Assembly: GCA_947589545.1 (NCBI GenBank)
Contig: CANQBA010000007.1
Location: forward strand, 28,332-92,331
Direction of reading: 5' to 3'
Length of the DNA stretch: 64,000 bases
Source of the DNA: an uncultured Oscillospiraceae bacterium
GTDB taxonomy: Bacteria; Bacillota; Clostridia; Oscillospirales; Oscillospiraceae
Shown here piece by piece: positions 1 to 7,791 of this stretch; the first letter of the stretch is position 1; each line of letters opens with the position of its first letter. The notes beneath the pieces are model-generated. The model had not been told where the DNA came from. It saw only the letters and a list, made by a program, of their open reading frames with translations, and ran no database searches. Made by a program: the position numbers and the translations under genes.

Positions 1-1
1 C

Positions 2-790
2 TACCTTGTGAAGCTGGTGGAGGCCGCCGTCATCGAGTGCCCCGATATCCCCATCGCCCTGCACCTTGACCACGGCCCCGACTTTGAGACCTGCAAGTCC
101 TGCATCGACGGCGGCTTCACCTCCGTCATGATCGACGCCAGCTCCAAGCCCTTTGCCGAGAATATCGAGATCACCCGCAAGGTGGTGGAGTACGCCCACG
201 ACCACGGCGTGGTGGTGGAGGCCGAGCTTGGCTCTCTGGCCGGCGTGGAGGACGAGGTCAACGTCTCCGCCGAGGATTCCAGCTACACCCGCCCCGAGGA
301 GGTGGAGGAATTCGTCTCCAAGACCGGCTGCGACTCCCTGGCCATCGCCATCGGCACCAGCCACGGTGCTTACAAGTTCACCGCCGCCCAGTGCACCCGC
401 AACGAGCAGGGCGTCCTGGTGCCCCCTCCGCTGCGGTTCGACATTCTTGAGGAGGTCTCCCGCCGTCTGCCCGGCTTCCCCATCGTGCTCCACGGCTCCT
501 CCAGCGTGCCCCAGGAATTCGTGAAGATGATCAACGAAAACGGCGGCCGTCTGCCCGACGCCGTGGGTATCCCCGAGGAGCAGCTGCGCAAGGCCGCCAC
601 CCTCTCCGTGTGCAAGATCAACATCGACTCCGACCTGCGCCTGGCCATGACCGGCTCCATCCGCAAGTATTTCGCGGAGCACCCGGATCATTTCGACCCG
701 CGCCAGTATCTGACCCCCGCCCGCGCCAACATCAAGGCCATCGTGACCCACAAGCTCATCGACGTCCTTGGCTGTGCCGGCAAGGCGTAA
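2..790 (+). CDS. fba: Class II fructose-bisphosphate aldolase (5' end cut by window)
   Basis: This enzyme cleaves or forms fructose 1,6-bisphosphate from dihydroxyacetone phosphate and glyceraldehyde 3-phosphate in glycolysis and gluconeogenesis, in the cytoplasm. The reading frame is open from the first bases, so the start lies before the window; about 262 residues of a family usually 285-310 long are visible. Zinc-site landmarks are HLDHG (about 19 residues after the GTG at position 8), the VEAELG glutamate, GTSHG, and VLHGSSS. A KINIDSDLR segment matches the substrate-binding region. The gene ends at a TAA, 78 bp before the next gene on the same strand. Other ketose-bisphosphate aldolases such as the tagatose type share these motifs, so the exact substrate is inferred. 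Confidence 0.93.
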   Translation, partial: YLVKLVEAAVIECPDIPIALHLDHGPDFETCKSCIDGGFTSVMIDASSKPFAENIEITRKVVEYAHDHGVVVEAELGSLAGVEDEVNVSAEDSSYTRPEEVEEFVSKTGCDSLAIAIGTSHGAYKFTAAQCTRNEQGVLVPPPLRFDILEEVSRRLPGFPIVLHGSSSVPQEFVKMINENGGRLPDAVGIPEEQLRKAATLSVCKINIDSDLRLAMTGSIRKYFAEHPDHFDPRQYLTPARANIKAIVTHKLIDVLGCAGKA

Positions 791-868
791 AAAAACCTTT
801 CGCGGCGGCCGCGTCTCCCTTTCCCGGGGGCCGGTCGCCCGCTTCATATTTCCGCAGGTGGTGAGAGA

Positions 869-2851
869 GTGAAAGAGAACGAGCTTGACAGGATCCCGGA
901 GGACGCGGAGGCCTCCCGCCTCACCGTGGACGATATTCTCAAGGAATACCATGCCGAAAACGGGGCTCCCGCCCCTTCGGAGCCCTTGCCCGCCGCGCCG
1001 GAAACGCCGGAGGAACCCCTGGAACCGGAACCCGCCCCGGAGGAACCCGCGCCGTCCCCGGCCGACGAGAGCAAACGGATTTCCGCCGCCCCGGAGGAAT
1101 CCACCCCCGAGGAATACGCCCCGGCAGAACCCACCCCGGAGGAGCCTTCCTCCGATTTTCCGGAACCGGAGACGGAACCGGCGGGGGAGGAGGAACCGGC
1201 TTCGGACGAAGACGGCGAGGAGTCCGTACAGGACGATGAAGCGCCGCGCCGGAGCGGCCTCTTCACCGGCAAGGTCATCCTTACGTTGCTCACAAGCCTG
1301 ATCGCCGCCGCCCTGGTGGGGATCGCCGTGGCGCCGGACATTCCCGACCCGGCCTGGAGCGTCTTTGTACTGGCGGGCCTTGCGGTGGGGTGCGTCCCGC
1401 TTCTCGTCTGGACGGCGCTCCATCTGCGGGACAGATCCCGCCACGCCCCGCCCGCGGTCATGCTCCTGGCGGTGCTGTTGACGGCGGCCGCCCATGAGCT
1501 TGTGGCGGCGGCTCTGTGCGCCGTCCTCTTCGACGCCCTTTACGCCGTCGCCCACCGTCTGGCCCACCGGGAGCTGGAGAAGGTGATGGACAGGCTCTAT
1601 AAGCGCCTGGACGGCATCGATCCCAGCCGCGAGCGGCGTCTTTCCGCCTGTGTGGACGAGCTGGAAAACGGCCGGATCAAGGCGGTGATGGATCTGCGCG
1701 GCGTCCGGCCCTTTGTGCTTCTGGCCGCCCTGGTGCTGGCGGCTCTGTGCGTGCTGATCCCGGGCCTTATCGACAGCGCCCTCTTTTCCAAATGGCTGGC
1801 CCGGGCCGCCGTGATCGTGGCCGCCTGCGCCTGCGGGGGCGAGCTGGCCGCTGTCCTGGCCTACGCCTGCGCCGTGGACCGGGCCTATGCCGCCGGCGCG
1901 TGGCCGGCGGGCCTGGGGACGGTCAGCGCCTGCGCCGACGTCACCAGCGTCATCTTCAACAAGGCCGGCGCCCTCACCGACGGCGAGTACCGCATCACCA
2001 ACATCGACCCCGTCCGCATCACCGAGGGACAGCTCCTCTATCTGGCCGTCCAGGCGGGGGCCTACTCCGAGCACCCCCTGAACCGGGTGATCCGCCGGGA
2101 GTCCGGGATCCTGCCTGAGCGTTCCCGCATCGACCGTCAGCGGGTGGAGATCGGCTACGGCAGCTTGGTGCGCCTGGACGACGGCACCATCGTGGGTATC
2201 GGCAACATCGACTTCATGGAAAAATTAGGCGTTCAGGGGAACCTCTTTGTCCCCGGCGGCACCTGTGTTTTCGTCTGCGTGGACAAGGTCTGCGTGGGCC
2301 GGATCGACTTTGCCGACGCCGTCAGGCCCGACGCGGTGAACATCGCCCGGGAGCTGCGCAAGGCGGGGGTGGACAACGTGGCCATGATGACCGGGGACAA
2401 CGCCCTGGCCTCCACCAACGTGGCCCGGAGGCTTGATATCTCCGAGGTCTATTCCGACTGCCGGCCCGCCGACAAGGCGGAGCGGCTCCAGTACATCCAG
2501 AATACCCAGGATCGGAAGGACCGGGCCGCTTTCGTCACCCGCGCCGGAAATGAGCGGGAGCTTCTGGAGCTGGCCAACATCAGCGTCACTCTGGGGGTGG
2601 GGGACGACTCCACCGCCAACTACCCCGACATCATCCTCTCCGACGGCCTCCTGACGCCCCTGCCGCGCCTTTTATGGGACGCGCGGCTGGTGCGGCGGAG
2701 CATTACCTCCGGCGTCCTTGTGAGTCTGGCCGTCCAGATCCTGACGGCGCTTTTTGGCGTCCTGGGCGTGCTCCCCGTGTGGGGCGCCGCCGTCCTCATG
2801 CCGGCGCTGTATGCCTACCTGATTTTCCGGGCCAGGAAGATCGCCGGCTAA
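869..2851 (+). CDS. P-type ATPase-like membrane protein lacking the catalytic aspartate
   Basis: A 660-residue protein starting at GTG. Residues 1 to about 130 are rich in Pro, Glu and Ala and low in complexity. Several hydrophobic segments follow (about 135-310), then a soluble region resembling the P and N domains of heavy-metal-type P-type ATPases, then two C-terminal membrane segments. The SEHPLN stretch resembles the HP motif of the nucleotide domain, and TGDN is kept at about 508-511. The phosphorylation motif DKTGT is replaced by NKAGA, with Asn at residue 364. The hinge motif GDGxND is replaced by RAGNER at about 558-563. No TGE actuator motif is seen. I infer a catalytically dead paralogue with a scaffolding or sensing role; transport by ATP hydrolysis looks excluded. 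Confidence 0.8.
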   Translation: MKENELDRIPEDAEASRLTVDDILKEYHAENGAPAPSEPLPAAPETPEEPLEPEPAPEEPAPSPADESKRISAAPEESTPEEYAPAEPTPEEPSSDFPEPETEPAGEEEPASDEDGEESVQDDEAPRRSGLFTGKVILTLLTSLIAAALVGIAVAPDIPDPAWSVFVLAGLAVGCVPLLVWTALHLRDRSRHAPPAVMLLAVLLTAAAHELVAAALCAVLFDALYAVAHRLAHRELEKVMDRLYKRLDGIDPSRERRLSACVDELENGRIKAVMDLRGVRPFVLLAALVLAALCVLIPGLIDSALFSKWLARAAVIVAACACGGELAAVLAYACAVDRAYAAGAWPAGLGTVSACADVTSVIFNKAGALTDGEYRITNIDPVRITEGQLLYLAVQAGAYSEHPLNRVIRRESGILPERSRIDRQRVEIGYGSLVRLDDGTIVGIGNIDFMEKLGVQGNLFVPGGTCVFVCVDKVCVGRIDFADAVRPDAVNIARELRKAGVDNVAMMTGDNALASTNVARRLDISEVYSDCRPADKAERLQYIQNTQDRKDRAAFVTRAGNERELLELANISVTLGVGDDSTANYPDIILSDGLLTPLPRLLWDARLVRRSITSGVLVSLAVQILTALFGVLGVLPVWGAAVLMPALYAYLIFRARKIAG

Positions 2852-2868
2852 GCCAAAATTCCATTCGA

Positions 2869-2900
2869 GCGGGAAACTTTTTCTTGTTTCCCGCTTTTTT
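2869..2900 (+). terminator. Rho-independent terminator
   Basis: Arms GCGGGAAAC (2869-2877) and GTTTCCCGC (2886-2894) are exact inverted repeats followed by six Ts. It ends transcription of the P-type-ATPase-like gene just before the PadR promoter. Confidence 0.85.
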
Positions 2901-2903
2901 CTC

Positions 2904-2957
2904 TTGACAATCTCGATAATCGAGATTATACTGTACCATAGAAACTCGAATATCGAG
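2904..2957 (+). promoter_or_regulatory. Sigma-A promoter with two PadR-type operators
   Basis: The -35 TTGACA (2904-2909) and -10 TATACT (2927-2932) are separated by 17 bp. A 13-bp palindrome CTCGA-TAA-TCGAG (2912-2924) fills the spacer. A second, CTCGA-ATA-TCGAG (2945-2957), lies near the expected transcription start. Their centres are 33 bp apart, about three helical turns. The arrangement predicts tight repression, most simply autoregulation by the PadR protein encoded directly downstream. Confidence 0.85.
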
Positions 2958-2975
2958 AATAGGGGAGGCGAGTAC

Positions 2976-3299
2976 GTGCCGCGGGCGAAATTTCAGACCA
3001 TGACCGAGCAGATGTTCTATACGCTTCTGTGCCTGAAGTCCGAGTGCTGTGGGATGGATATCCTGGACCGCGTGCCGGAGATGACCGGCGGGACCGTCAA
3101 CGTGGGCTCCGGGACGCTCTACACGCTCCTGGAGCAGTTTTGCGCGGTGGGCTGGATCCGGGAGACCCGGGTGGAGGGCCGCCGCCGCAGCTATATCCTG
3201 ACGGAGGCCGGCCGGGAGGCCCTGGCGCGGGAATACCGGCGTATCCAAGCCCAGGCGGAGGACTACCGGCGCATTTTCGGAGAGGAGGATCAGAAATGA
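2976..3299 (+). CDS. PadR family transcriptional regulator
   Basis: A 107-residue winged-helix repressor. The GTG at 2976 is chosen because AGGGGAGG (2961-2968) sits at good distance; a longer frame from 2904 would run through the promoter. The core GSGTLYTLLEQ and the wing GRRRSYILTEAGREAL are typical of PadR, and the short C-terminal helix fits the small subfamily. It overlaps the next gene by 4 nt (ATGA), so the two are translationally coupled. PadR next to DUF2812 membrane proteins is a recurrent Firmicute arrangement, and the repressor probably controls them in response to an unknown membrane or drug signal. Confidence 0.92.
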   Translation: MPRAKFQTMTEQMFYTLLCLKSECCGMDILDRVPEMTGGTVNVGSGTLYTLLEQFCAVGWIRETRVEGRRRSYILTEAGREALAREYRRIQAQAEDYRRIFGEEDQK

Positions 3300-4630
3300 G
3301 AGACAAAAAACGCCAGATCTTGCCCTATTCCCTTTACGACTACGACGCCTACGCCCGCCATTTCGCCAAAATGGCCCGGCGCGGCTGGATGGTGGAGGGG
3401 ACGGCCCCCTTTACCTGGGCCTACCACAGATGCGAACCCAGGGAGCTGACCTTCGCCGTGTCCTACTTCGCCCGGGCGTCCATGTTCGACACGGAACCGG
3501 GGGAGGAGCAGAGCGAGTTTATCGCCTTCTGCCGGCGTACCGGCTGGCAGTTGGCCGCCACCAACGCCCAGATGCAGGTCTTCTACAACGAGCGCCATGA
3601 CCCGGTGCCCATCGAGACGGACCCGGCGCTGGAGGTGGAGACGATCCACAGGGCGGCCAAGCGGATGTATCTGCCGCTGATCTGGATCATCCTGGGCCTG
3701 GGGATCCTGGAGATCCTGACCGACCGGCATCTGGATCCCGCCGCGTTCCCCCTGACGTTCCTCTCCCACGGGAGCACGCTTTTCAGTCTCGCGACCAATC
3801 TCCTGCTGCTGGTGTATTCCGCCGTGGAGCTGGGAGCCTACTTCCTCTGGCTCCGCCGTGCCCGGAGAGCGGCGCGGGAGACGGGGACGATGATCCCCTC
3901 GGCGGGCCACCGGCGCTTCAACGTGGCGGTGCTGGTGCTGACGGCGGTTTTGCTGGTCTCCTCACTGGTCACGTCAGTCCTCTACAGGGAGCTGCTGTAC
4001 GGCTTCGTGGTGTTGCTGATGCTGGCGATGATGGCCGTGGCGATCGCCATCTCCTGGCAGGTTCAAAAGCTTATGAAGCGCCGCCGTGCCTCCAGAATCG
4101 CCACCATGCTGGCCACCTACGGAACCGCCGTGGCCCTTTCCCTGGTGATATTGACCACAGTGGTGTTTATCGCCGTGGGCAGCTTTTCGGAGGGCTTTTT
4201 GCGGGAGAGAGCGGAGGATCTGCCCCTGACCTTCACGGATCTTTATGAGGGAACCGACTACCAGGAGTCCGTCCACCGGGACGGAAGCCCGCTTCTCACA
4301 AGTCTGTCTGTCGTTCAATTTGAGTGGGCCGGGGACAGCCTCGACTACACCCTCTACGAGGTGCAGATCCCGTCCCTGGCCGATCCCATCCGGAATCTCA
4401 TCCTGCGTGACCTGGAAACTGACGGCACAGTAAACGGCGAGCATTACCTGAATGCCGACCCATCCCCCTGGCACGCCGACCGCGCCTTCCAACAAGATTG
4501 GCAGGGCGAGCCTCTGAGCGACTGGCTCCTCTTCTACCCCGGACGGATCCTGTTCTTTGACCTAAACAGGGAACCCACCCCGGAGCTAATGGATACCGTC
4601 GCCGCCAAACTCGGCGGGAAAGGAGACTGA
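3296..4630 (+). CDS. DUF2812 membrane protein with C-terminal extracytoplasmic domain
   Basis: A 444-residue protein starting at the ATG at 3296, preceded by AGAGGAGG inside the padR gene. Residues 1 to about 120 match the DUF2812 pattern (YSLYDYDAYARHFAKMARRG followed by an FxVSYF stretch). Five or so hydrophobic segments follow between about 125 and 310. About 130 residues then probably face outward, ending in FDLNREPTPELMDTVAAKLG. The function of DUF2812 is not established. It lies between padR and a second DUF2812 gene in one operon, with a 2-nt gap to the latter. The role is inferred to be in the membrane and under PadR control. Confidence 0.85.
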   Translation: MRDKKRQILPYSLYDYDAYARHFAKMARRGWMVEGTAPFTWAYHRCEPRELTFAVSYFARASMFDTEPGEEQSEFIAFCRRTGWQLAATNAQMQVFYNERHDPVPIETDPALEVETIHRAAKRMYLPLIWIILGLGILEILTDRHLDPAAFPLTFLSHGSTLFSLATNLLLLVYSAVELGAYFLWLRRARRAARETGTMIPSAGHRRFNVAVLVLTAVLLVSSLVTSVLYRELLYGFVVLLMLAMMAVAIAISWQVQKLMKRRRASRIATMLATYGTAVALSLVILTTVVFIAVGSFSEGFLRERAEDLPLTFTDLYEGTDYQESVHRDGSPLLTSLSVVQFEWAGDSLDYTLYEVQIPSLADPIRNLILRDLETDGTVNGEHYLNADPSPWHADRAFQQDWQGEPLSDWLLFYPGRILFFDLNREPTPELMDTVAAKLGGKGD

Positions 4631-4632
4631 CC

Positions 4633-5472
4633 GTGCGCAGACCGGAATACTTTTCCCTCTTTGACTACACCGCCATTGAGGCGCACCTGGCAAAAATGGC
4701 GGAAAAGGGCTGGCTTTTGGAGAGAATGGGGCCGTTTTTCTGGAGCTACCGGCGGATAGAGCCGCAAAAGCTCCGGTTTCACGTCTCCTATTTCCCCAAC
4801 GCCTCCCGGTTCGACCCGGAGCCCACCCCGGCGCTGACGGAATATTCGGAGCTGGCCGCCCACACCGGTTGGCAAAGGTGCGCGGCCCTGGAATTTGTAC
4901 AGATATTTTATACGGCGGAGGAAGCGCCTATGCCCATGGAGACAGATCCGGTTCTGAGGCTTGCCTCCGTCCGGGAGGCCTTTGTCCGAAGCGCCCTGCC
5001 GCTGGACGCCTGCGTCCTCCTGGTTTGCGCGCTGATGCTGGATATGTTGGGCGCCCTGTCCGGCCTCACGGCGTTCTTTGCGGCCGCCGTGTCCGTGTTG
5101 TGTATCGTCTATTACGCCCTGGAGCTGACCGTCTACGGCCTATGGTTCCTCCGGGCATCCCGTCTGGCGGGAGCGGGGGAGTTCATGCCGTCGCCGTGCC
5201 ACAGCGGCGTCCTGCGGGTGTTCCAGGGGCCGGCCTTGGCGCTGACAGCCGCCTATGCCGTGGGGTGGGCCGTGTGCGGCGCGGGCGTCCAGCGGCTCGC
5301 GCTTCCTTTGGCGGTGCTTGCGGCGCCGGCGCTTTTCCAGGGGACAGACAGCCTCCGGGAGCGCCTGAAAAGAAACGCCTTGCCCCGGCGGCAAAACCGC
5401 GCCGCCGTCCTCGCCGCCTCAACGATCCTTTTCGCCGCCCTCGGCGCGGTCATGAAGCTGTTCCAAATCTGA
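4633..5472 (+). CDS. DUF2812 membrane protein, short form
   Basis: A 279-residue paralogue of the preceding protein, starting at GTG with GAAAGGAG a few bases upstream. The N-terminal domain repeats the pattern (FSLFDYTAIEAHLAKMAEKGW, then FHVSYFPNASRFDPEP). About five hydrophobic segments follow, but the C-terminal extracytoplasmic domain of its neighbour is missing. Tandem DUF2812 genes of unequal length suggest duplication followed by loss or gain of the outer domain. It is the last gene of the PadR operon; the function is unknown. Confidence 0.85.
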   Translation: MRRPEYFSLFDYTAIEAHLAKMAEKGWLLERMGPFFWSYRRIEPQKLRFHVSYFPNASRFDPEPTPALTEYSELAAHTGWQRCAALEFVQIFYTAEEAPMPMETDPVLRLASVREAFVRSALPLDACVLLVCALMLDMLGALSGLTAFFAAAVSVLCIVYYALELTVYGLWFLRASRLAGAGEFMPSPCHSGVLRVFQGPALALTAAYAVGWAVCGAGVQRLALPLAVLAAPALFQGTDSLRERLKRNALPRRQNRAAVLAASTILFAALGAVMKLFQI

Positions 5473-5824
5473 GCACCCATCGAATTCCTGAAAATTCTTT
5501 AATCAGCCTTGTAGGTAGTTTTGCAGGAATTTGAAGGACGGGCCGGCCGGGTGTCCGGCCCGTACGGAAGGGAAGTCGTCGTGCGTGGGAAAGCCCATTT
5601 CCCGCGGAAGCCTCCCCGCGGGCGCTCCCTGGGGGAGTCCAGATGGGGGAAAAAGCGAAAGCCCCCCTCTGGTTTCTTTTCCCCTTTTGTTTCTTTTCTC
5701 CTTTTGGAAATCCAAAAGGAGAAAAAAAGTTCCCGTCCGCCTATAAGGCGGACAACCTTATTCCCCCCCTGCCGGGGTGAGGCCCCCGCCGGGGTCAGGT
5801 GGACAACCCCTCCTGAGACGCCGT
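5473..5824. repeat. Composite intergenic repeat: GC palindrome plus long dyad
   Basis: This 352-bp gap has no convincing gene. It contains a family-1 palindrome at 5539-5567 (GGGCCGGCCGGGTGTCCGGC then CCGTACGG). A perfect dyad of 15-nt arms lies at 5694-5708 and 5711-5725 (arm TTTTCTCCTTTTGGA). A small ATAAGG/CCTTAT stem lies at 5743-5748 and 5756-5761, followed by a GCCGGGG-rich tail. The same order recurs at 18211-18505. It separates the DUF2812 operon from a convergent minus-strand gene. Confidence 0.75.
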
Positions 5825-6109
5825 TCAGCCCTCCCGCTCCTCCAGAGCGTAGAGCCTGTCGCTGACGATGTCGAGGAGCGTCGTGGGCGTCACAAGGCCA
5901 CGGGCCAGCTCCCGGACAAAGGCCTCCGCCGCGGCGCGTTCCCCAAAAATGTCCGGGTACGCCGCCCGTTCACCGCCCTCCGTCTCGATGGCCGCGCCGA
6001 AGCGGAGATAGATCCCCTCGCCGGTGTCTACCTCGCCCTCCGCCAGATAGTAGGCGACCTTCTCGGAATTGACCTGCTCCTCACAAACCTTTGTAAAACG
6101 CGCGGACAT
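5825..6109 (-). CDS. Small DUF6514-like protein
   Basis: A 94-residue acidic protein starting with MSARFTKVCEEQVNS. The layout (an early YYLAEGEV strand, a central YLRFGAAIE strand, an F-G-x-R-A-A-A-E helix, and VTPTTLLDIVSDRL near the end) resembles small DUF6514 proteins of Clostridia as I recall them. No enzymatic motif is seen. Codon use matches the neighbours. It stands alone, reading towards the repeat at 5473-5824. The function is unknown and the family assignment is from memory. Confidence 0.65.
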   Translation of the reverse strand: MSARFTKVCEEQVNSEKVAYYLAEGEVDTGEGIYLRFGAAIETEGGERAAYPDIFGERAAAEAFVRELARGLVTPTTLLDIVSDRLYALEEREG

Positions 6110-6260
6110 GGAAAAACCGCCTCCTGAATATGTAAATCAGTGGATCTATGCTCGCCCGGAGAACATCTCCGTCACCGAGGATATTATCTCACAGTTATTT
6201 ACAATTTTCCAGAAGAATCGTTCGACAAAGTGCGACAATCGACCCTGCAGATTTCCAGAA

Positions 6261-6863
6261 TTATCCTTCGTATGGCCGGACTCTCAGCTTCGCGCCAAGA
6301 CTTTCGGCGATCCGGCGGCTTTTTTCCTGTTCCGCCGGCGACGTGACCACGTCTACTACGGTCATGACCACATGGGGGACATAGGGGACGCAGGCTTTTG
6401 TAAAGGCCAGCATGGCGTCAAAGGAGCCGATGCCGAACCTGGGCCGGCAGAGCCGGTTGTAATCCTCGGCGTTGGTGGCGTTGAGGCTCACCGAAACGGT
6501 GTCGATAAGCCCTTGAAGGTCCGGGGCCGTCTCCCGCCCGTTGATGAGGTCGGCAAGGCCGTTGGTGTTGACGCGTATCGGGGCGGTATACCTGGATTTA
6601 ACGTATCTGGCCACCTCCAGAAGGTCGTCAAGTCTTTCCATGGGTTCGCCGTAGCCGCAAAAGACCAGCTCATCGTATTTGGGAAGCTCCCAGCCGTCAA
6701 TGCTGTCGCAGATCTCCCGCACGGTGGGTTCGCGCTCGAGCCACAGGGAGTCGGAGCCGTAGACCCCGTCGCCGTTCTGCCGGAGGCAGAAGGTGCAGGC
6801 GCAGGGACAGCGGTTGGTCATATTGACATAAATTCCGTTTTTGACTTTGTAGGTGATGGTCAT
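6261..6863 (-). CDS. Radical SAM protein, TatD-associated type
   Basis: A 200-residue protein beginning MTITYKVKNGIYVNMTNRC. The CxxxCxxC cluster (CPCACTFC, about residues 19-26) binds the [4Fe-4S] that cleaves S-adenosylmethionine. VFCGYGEPMERLDDL is the GGE-like SAM-binding motif, and VNTNG and VSVSLNA follow as expected. Its small size and the YxNxTNRCPCxCxFC start match the short radical SAM family often linked to TatD nucleases (the TIGR04038 type). It begins 1 nt after the upstream pyridoxamine kinase gene ends, so it belongs to the same transcript. Its substrate is unknown. Confidence 0.85.
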   Translation of the reverse strand: MTITYKVKNGIYVNMTNRCPCACTFCLRQNGDGVYGSDSLWLEREPTVREICDSIDGWELPKYDELVFCGYGEPMERLDDLLEVARYVKSRYTAPIRVNTNGLADLINGRETAPDLQGLIDTVSVSLNATNAEDYNRLCRPRFGIGSFDAMLAFTKACVPYVPHVVMTVVDVVTSPAEQEKSRRIAESLGAKLRVRPYEG

Positions 6864-6864
6864 A

Positions 6865-7689
6865 TCAAAGCTCCTTCAAAAATTCTTCGAAGCATATCCC
6901 GTCGGTGCGGGGGATCCGCAGCTCCTCGGTGCGCCTGATACATTTTGCCACGAAACGCGAGGCGTGGCGGACGCTCTCGGAAAAATCCACGCCGTTCACA
7001 GCGTCGGCGGCGATAATGGAGGCGTAGACGTCCCCCGTGCCGGAGCGGTAGGGCCCCGCGCGGTGCTCCGTCACCATGCGGGAGGGCTTTCCCCGCTCAA
7101 AGACGAAGTTGCCCAGCTCGTCACCCAACTCCAGGCCGGAGATGACGATCTTCCCGGGGCCCATGGCGGATATTTTTTCGCAGAGGCCCTGGAGCTCCGT
7201 TTCCCTCATGCTCTCACGGTATTCCGTCCCTGTGAGGATACACGCCTCGGTGAGGTTTGGCGTCAGTATGTCCGCAAGACCTACAAGGGACGACATGTAC
7301 TCCGCCAGATGTTCCGAATAGGTGGGGTAGAGACGTCCGTAGTCGCCCATCACCGGGTCAACGGTCACGGCGGCGCGCTCCGCCCGGAAGCGCCCGATGA
7401 AGCTCCGGGCAATGTCCACCTGCTTCCGGGAGCCGAAAAAACCTGTGAGGATGCCGTCGAAGCGAAGACCCAGCTTCTCCCACTCGGCGATATACGCTTC
7501 AAGATGGGAGGTGAAGTCGGTGTAGTAGAAGCTCTCAAAGCCCGTATGGTTTGAGAAGATCACCGTTGGAACCGGACAGCACTGGATCTTCATGGCCGAT
7601 ATCACGGGAAGCGAAACGCTCACCGAACACCTCCCAAAGCCGCAAAAGTCGTTGATAACGGCTATCTTTTTCTGGTTGTTGTGGGACAC
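6865..7689 (-). CDS. pdxY: Pyridoxamine/pyridoxal kinase
   Basis: A ribokinase-fold salvage enzyme of about 274 residues that phosphorylates pyridoxal, pyridoxine or pyridoxamine in the vitamin B6 pathway. Landmarks are the start region IAVINDFCGFGRCSVSV, the VDPVMGDYGRLY substrate and ATP region, the DILTPNLTEA segment, and SGTGDVYAS, the anion hole with the catalytic Asp. I chose the GTG at 7689 because GAGG lies 8 nt upstream; a GTG at 7698 would add three residues. It is first in a two-gene operon with the radical SAM gene. The gene symbol is given by family; pdxK would be equally acceptable. Confidence 0.88.
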   Translation of the reverse strand: MSHNNQKKIAVINDFCGFGRCSVSVSLPVISAMKIQCCPVPTVIFSNHTGFESFYYTDFTSHLEAYIAEWEKLGLRFDGILTGFFGSRKQVDIARSFIGRFRAERAAVTVDPVMGDYGRLYPTYSEHLAEYMSSLVGLADILTPNLTEACILTGTEYRESMRETELQGLCEKISAMGPGKIVISGLELGDELGNFVFERGKPSRMVTEHRAGPYRSGTGDVYASIIAADAVNGVDFSESVRHASRFVAKCIRRTEELRIPRTDGICFEEFLKEL

Positions 7690-7711
7690 GGGAAACACCT
7701 CACAAAACGAA

Positions 7712-7751
7712 CTTGCCGCCTATTGTACCACTAAACTGGTAAGGCGGCAAG
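7712..7751 (-). promoter_or_regulatory. Promoter of the pyridoxamine kinase operon inside an inverted repeat
   Basis: On the minus strand, -35 TTGCCG (7745-7750) and -10 TACAAT (7722-7727) are 17 bp apart. An exact 10-bp inverted repeat (CTTGCCGCCT at 7712-7721, AGGCGGCAAG at 7742-7751) places one arm over the -35 and the other immediately after the -10. This is a candidate operator for a dimeric regulator. Confidence 0.65.
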
Positions 7752-7791
7752 CGCCATATTATAAAATAAATCTATGACCAGATCCCGGCCG

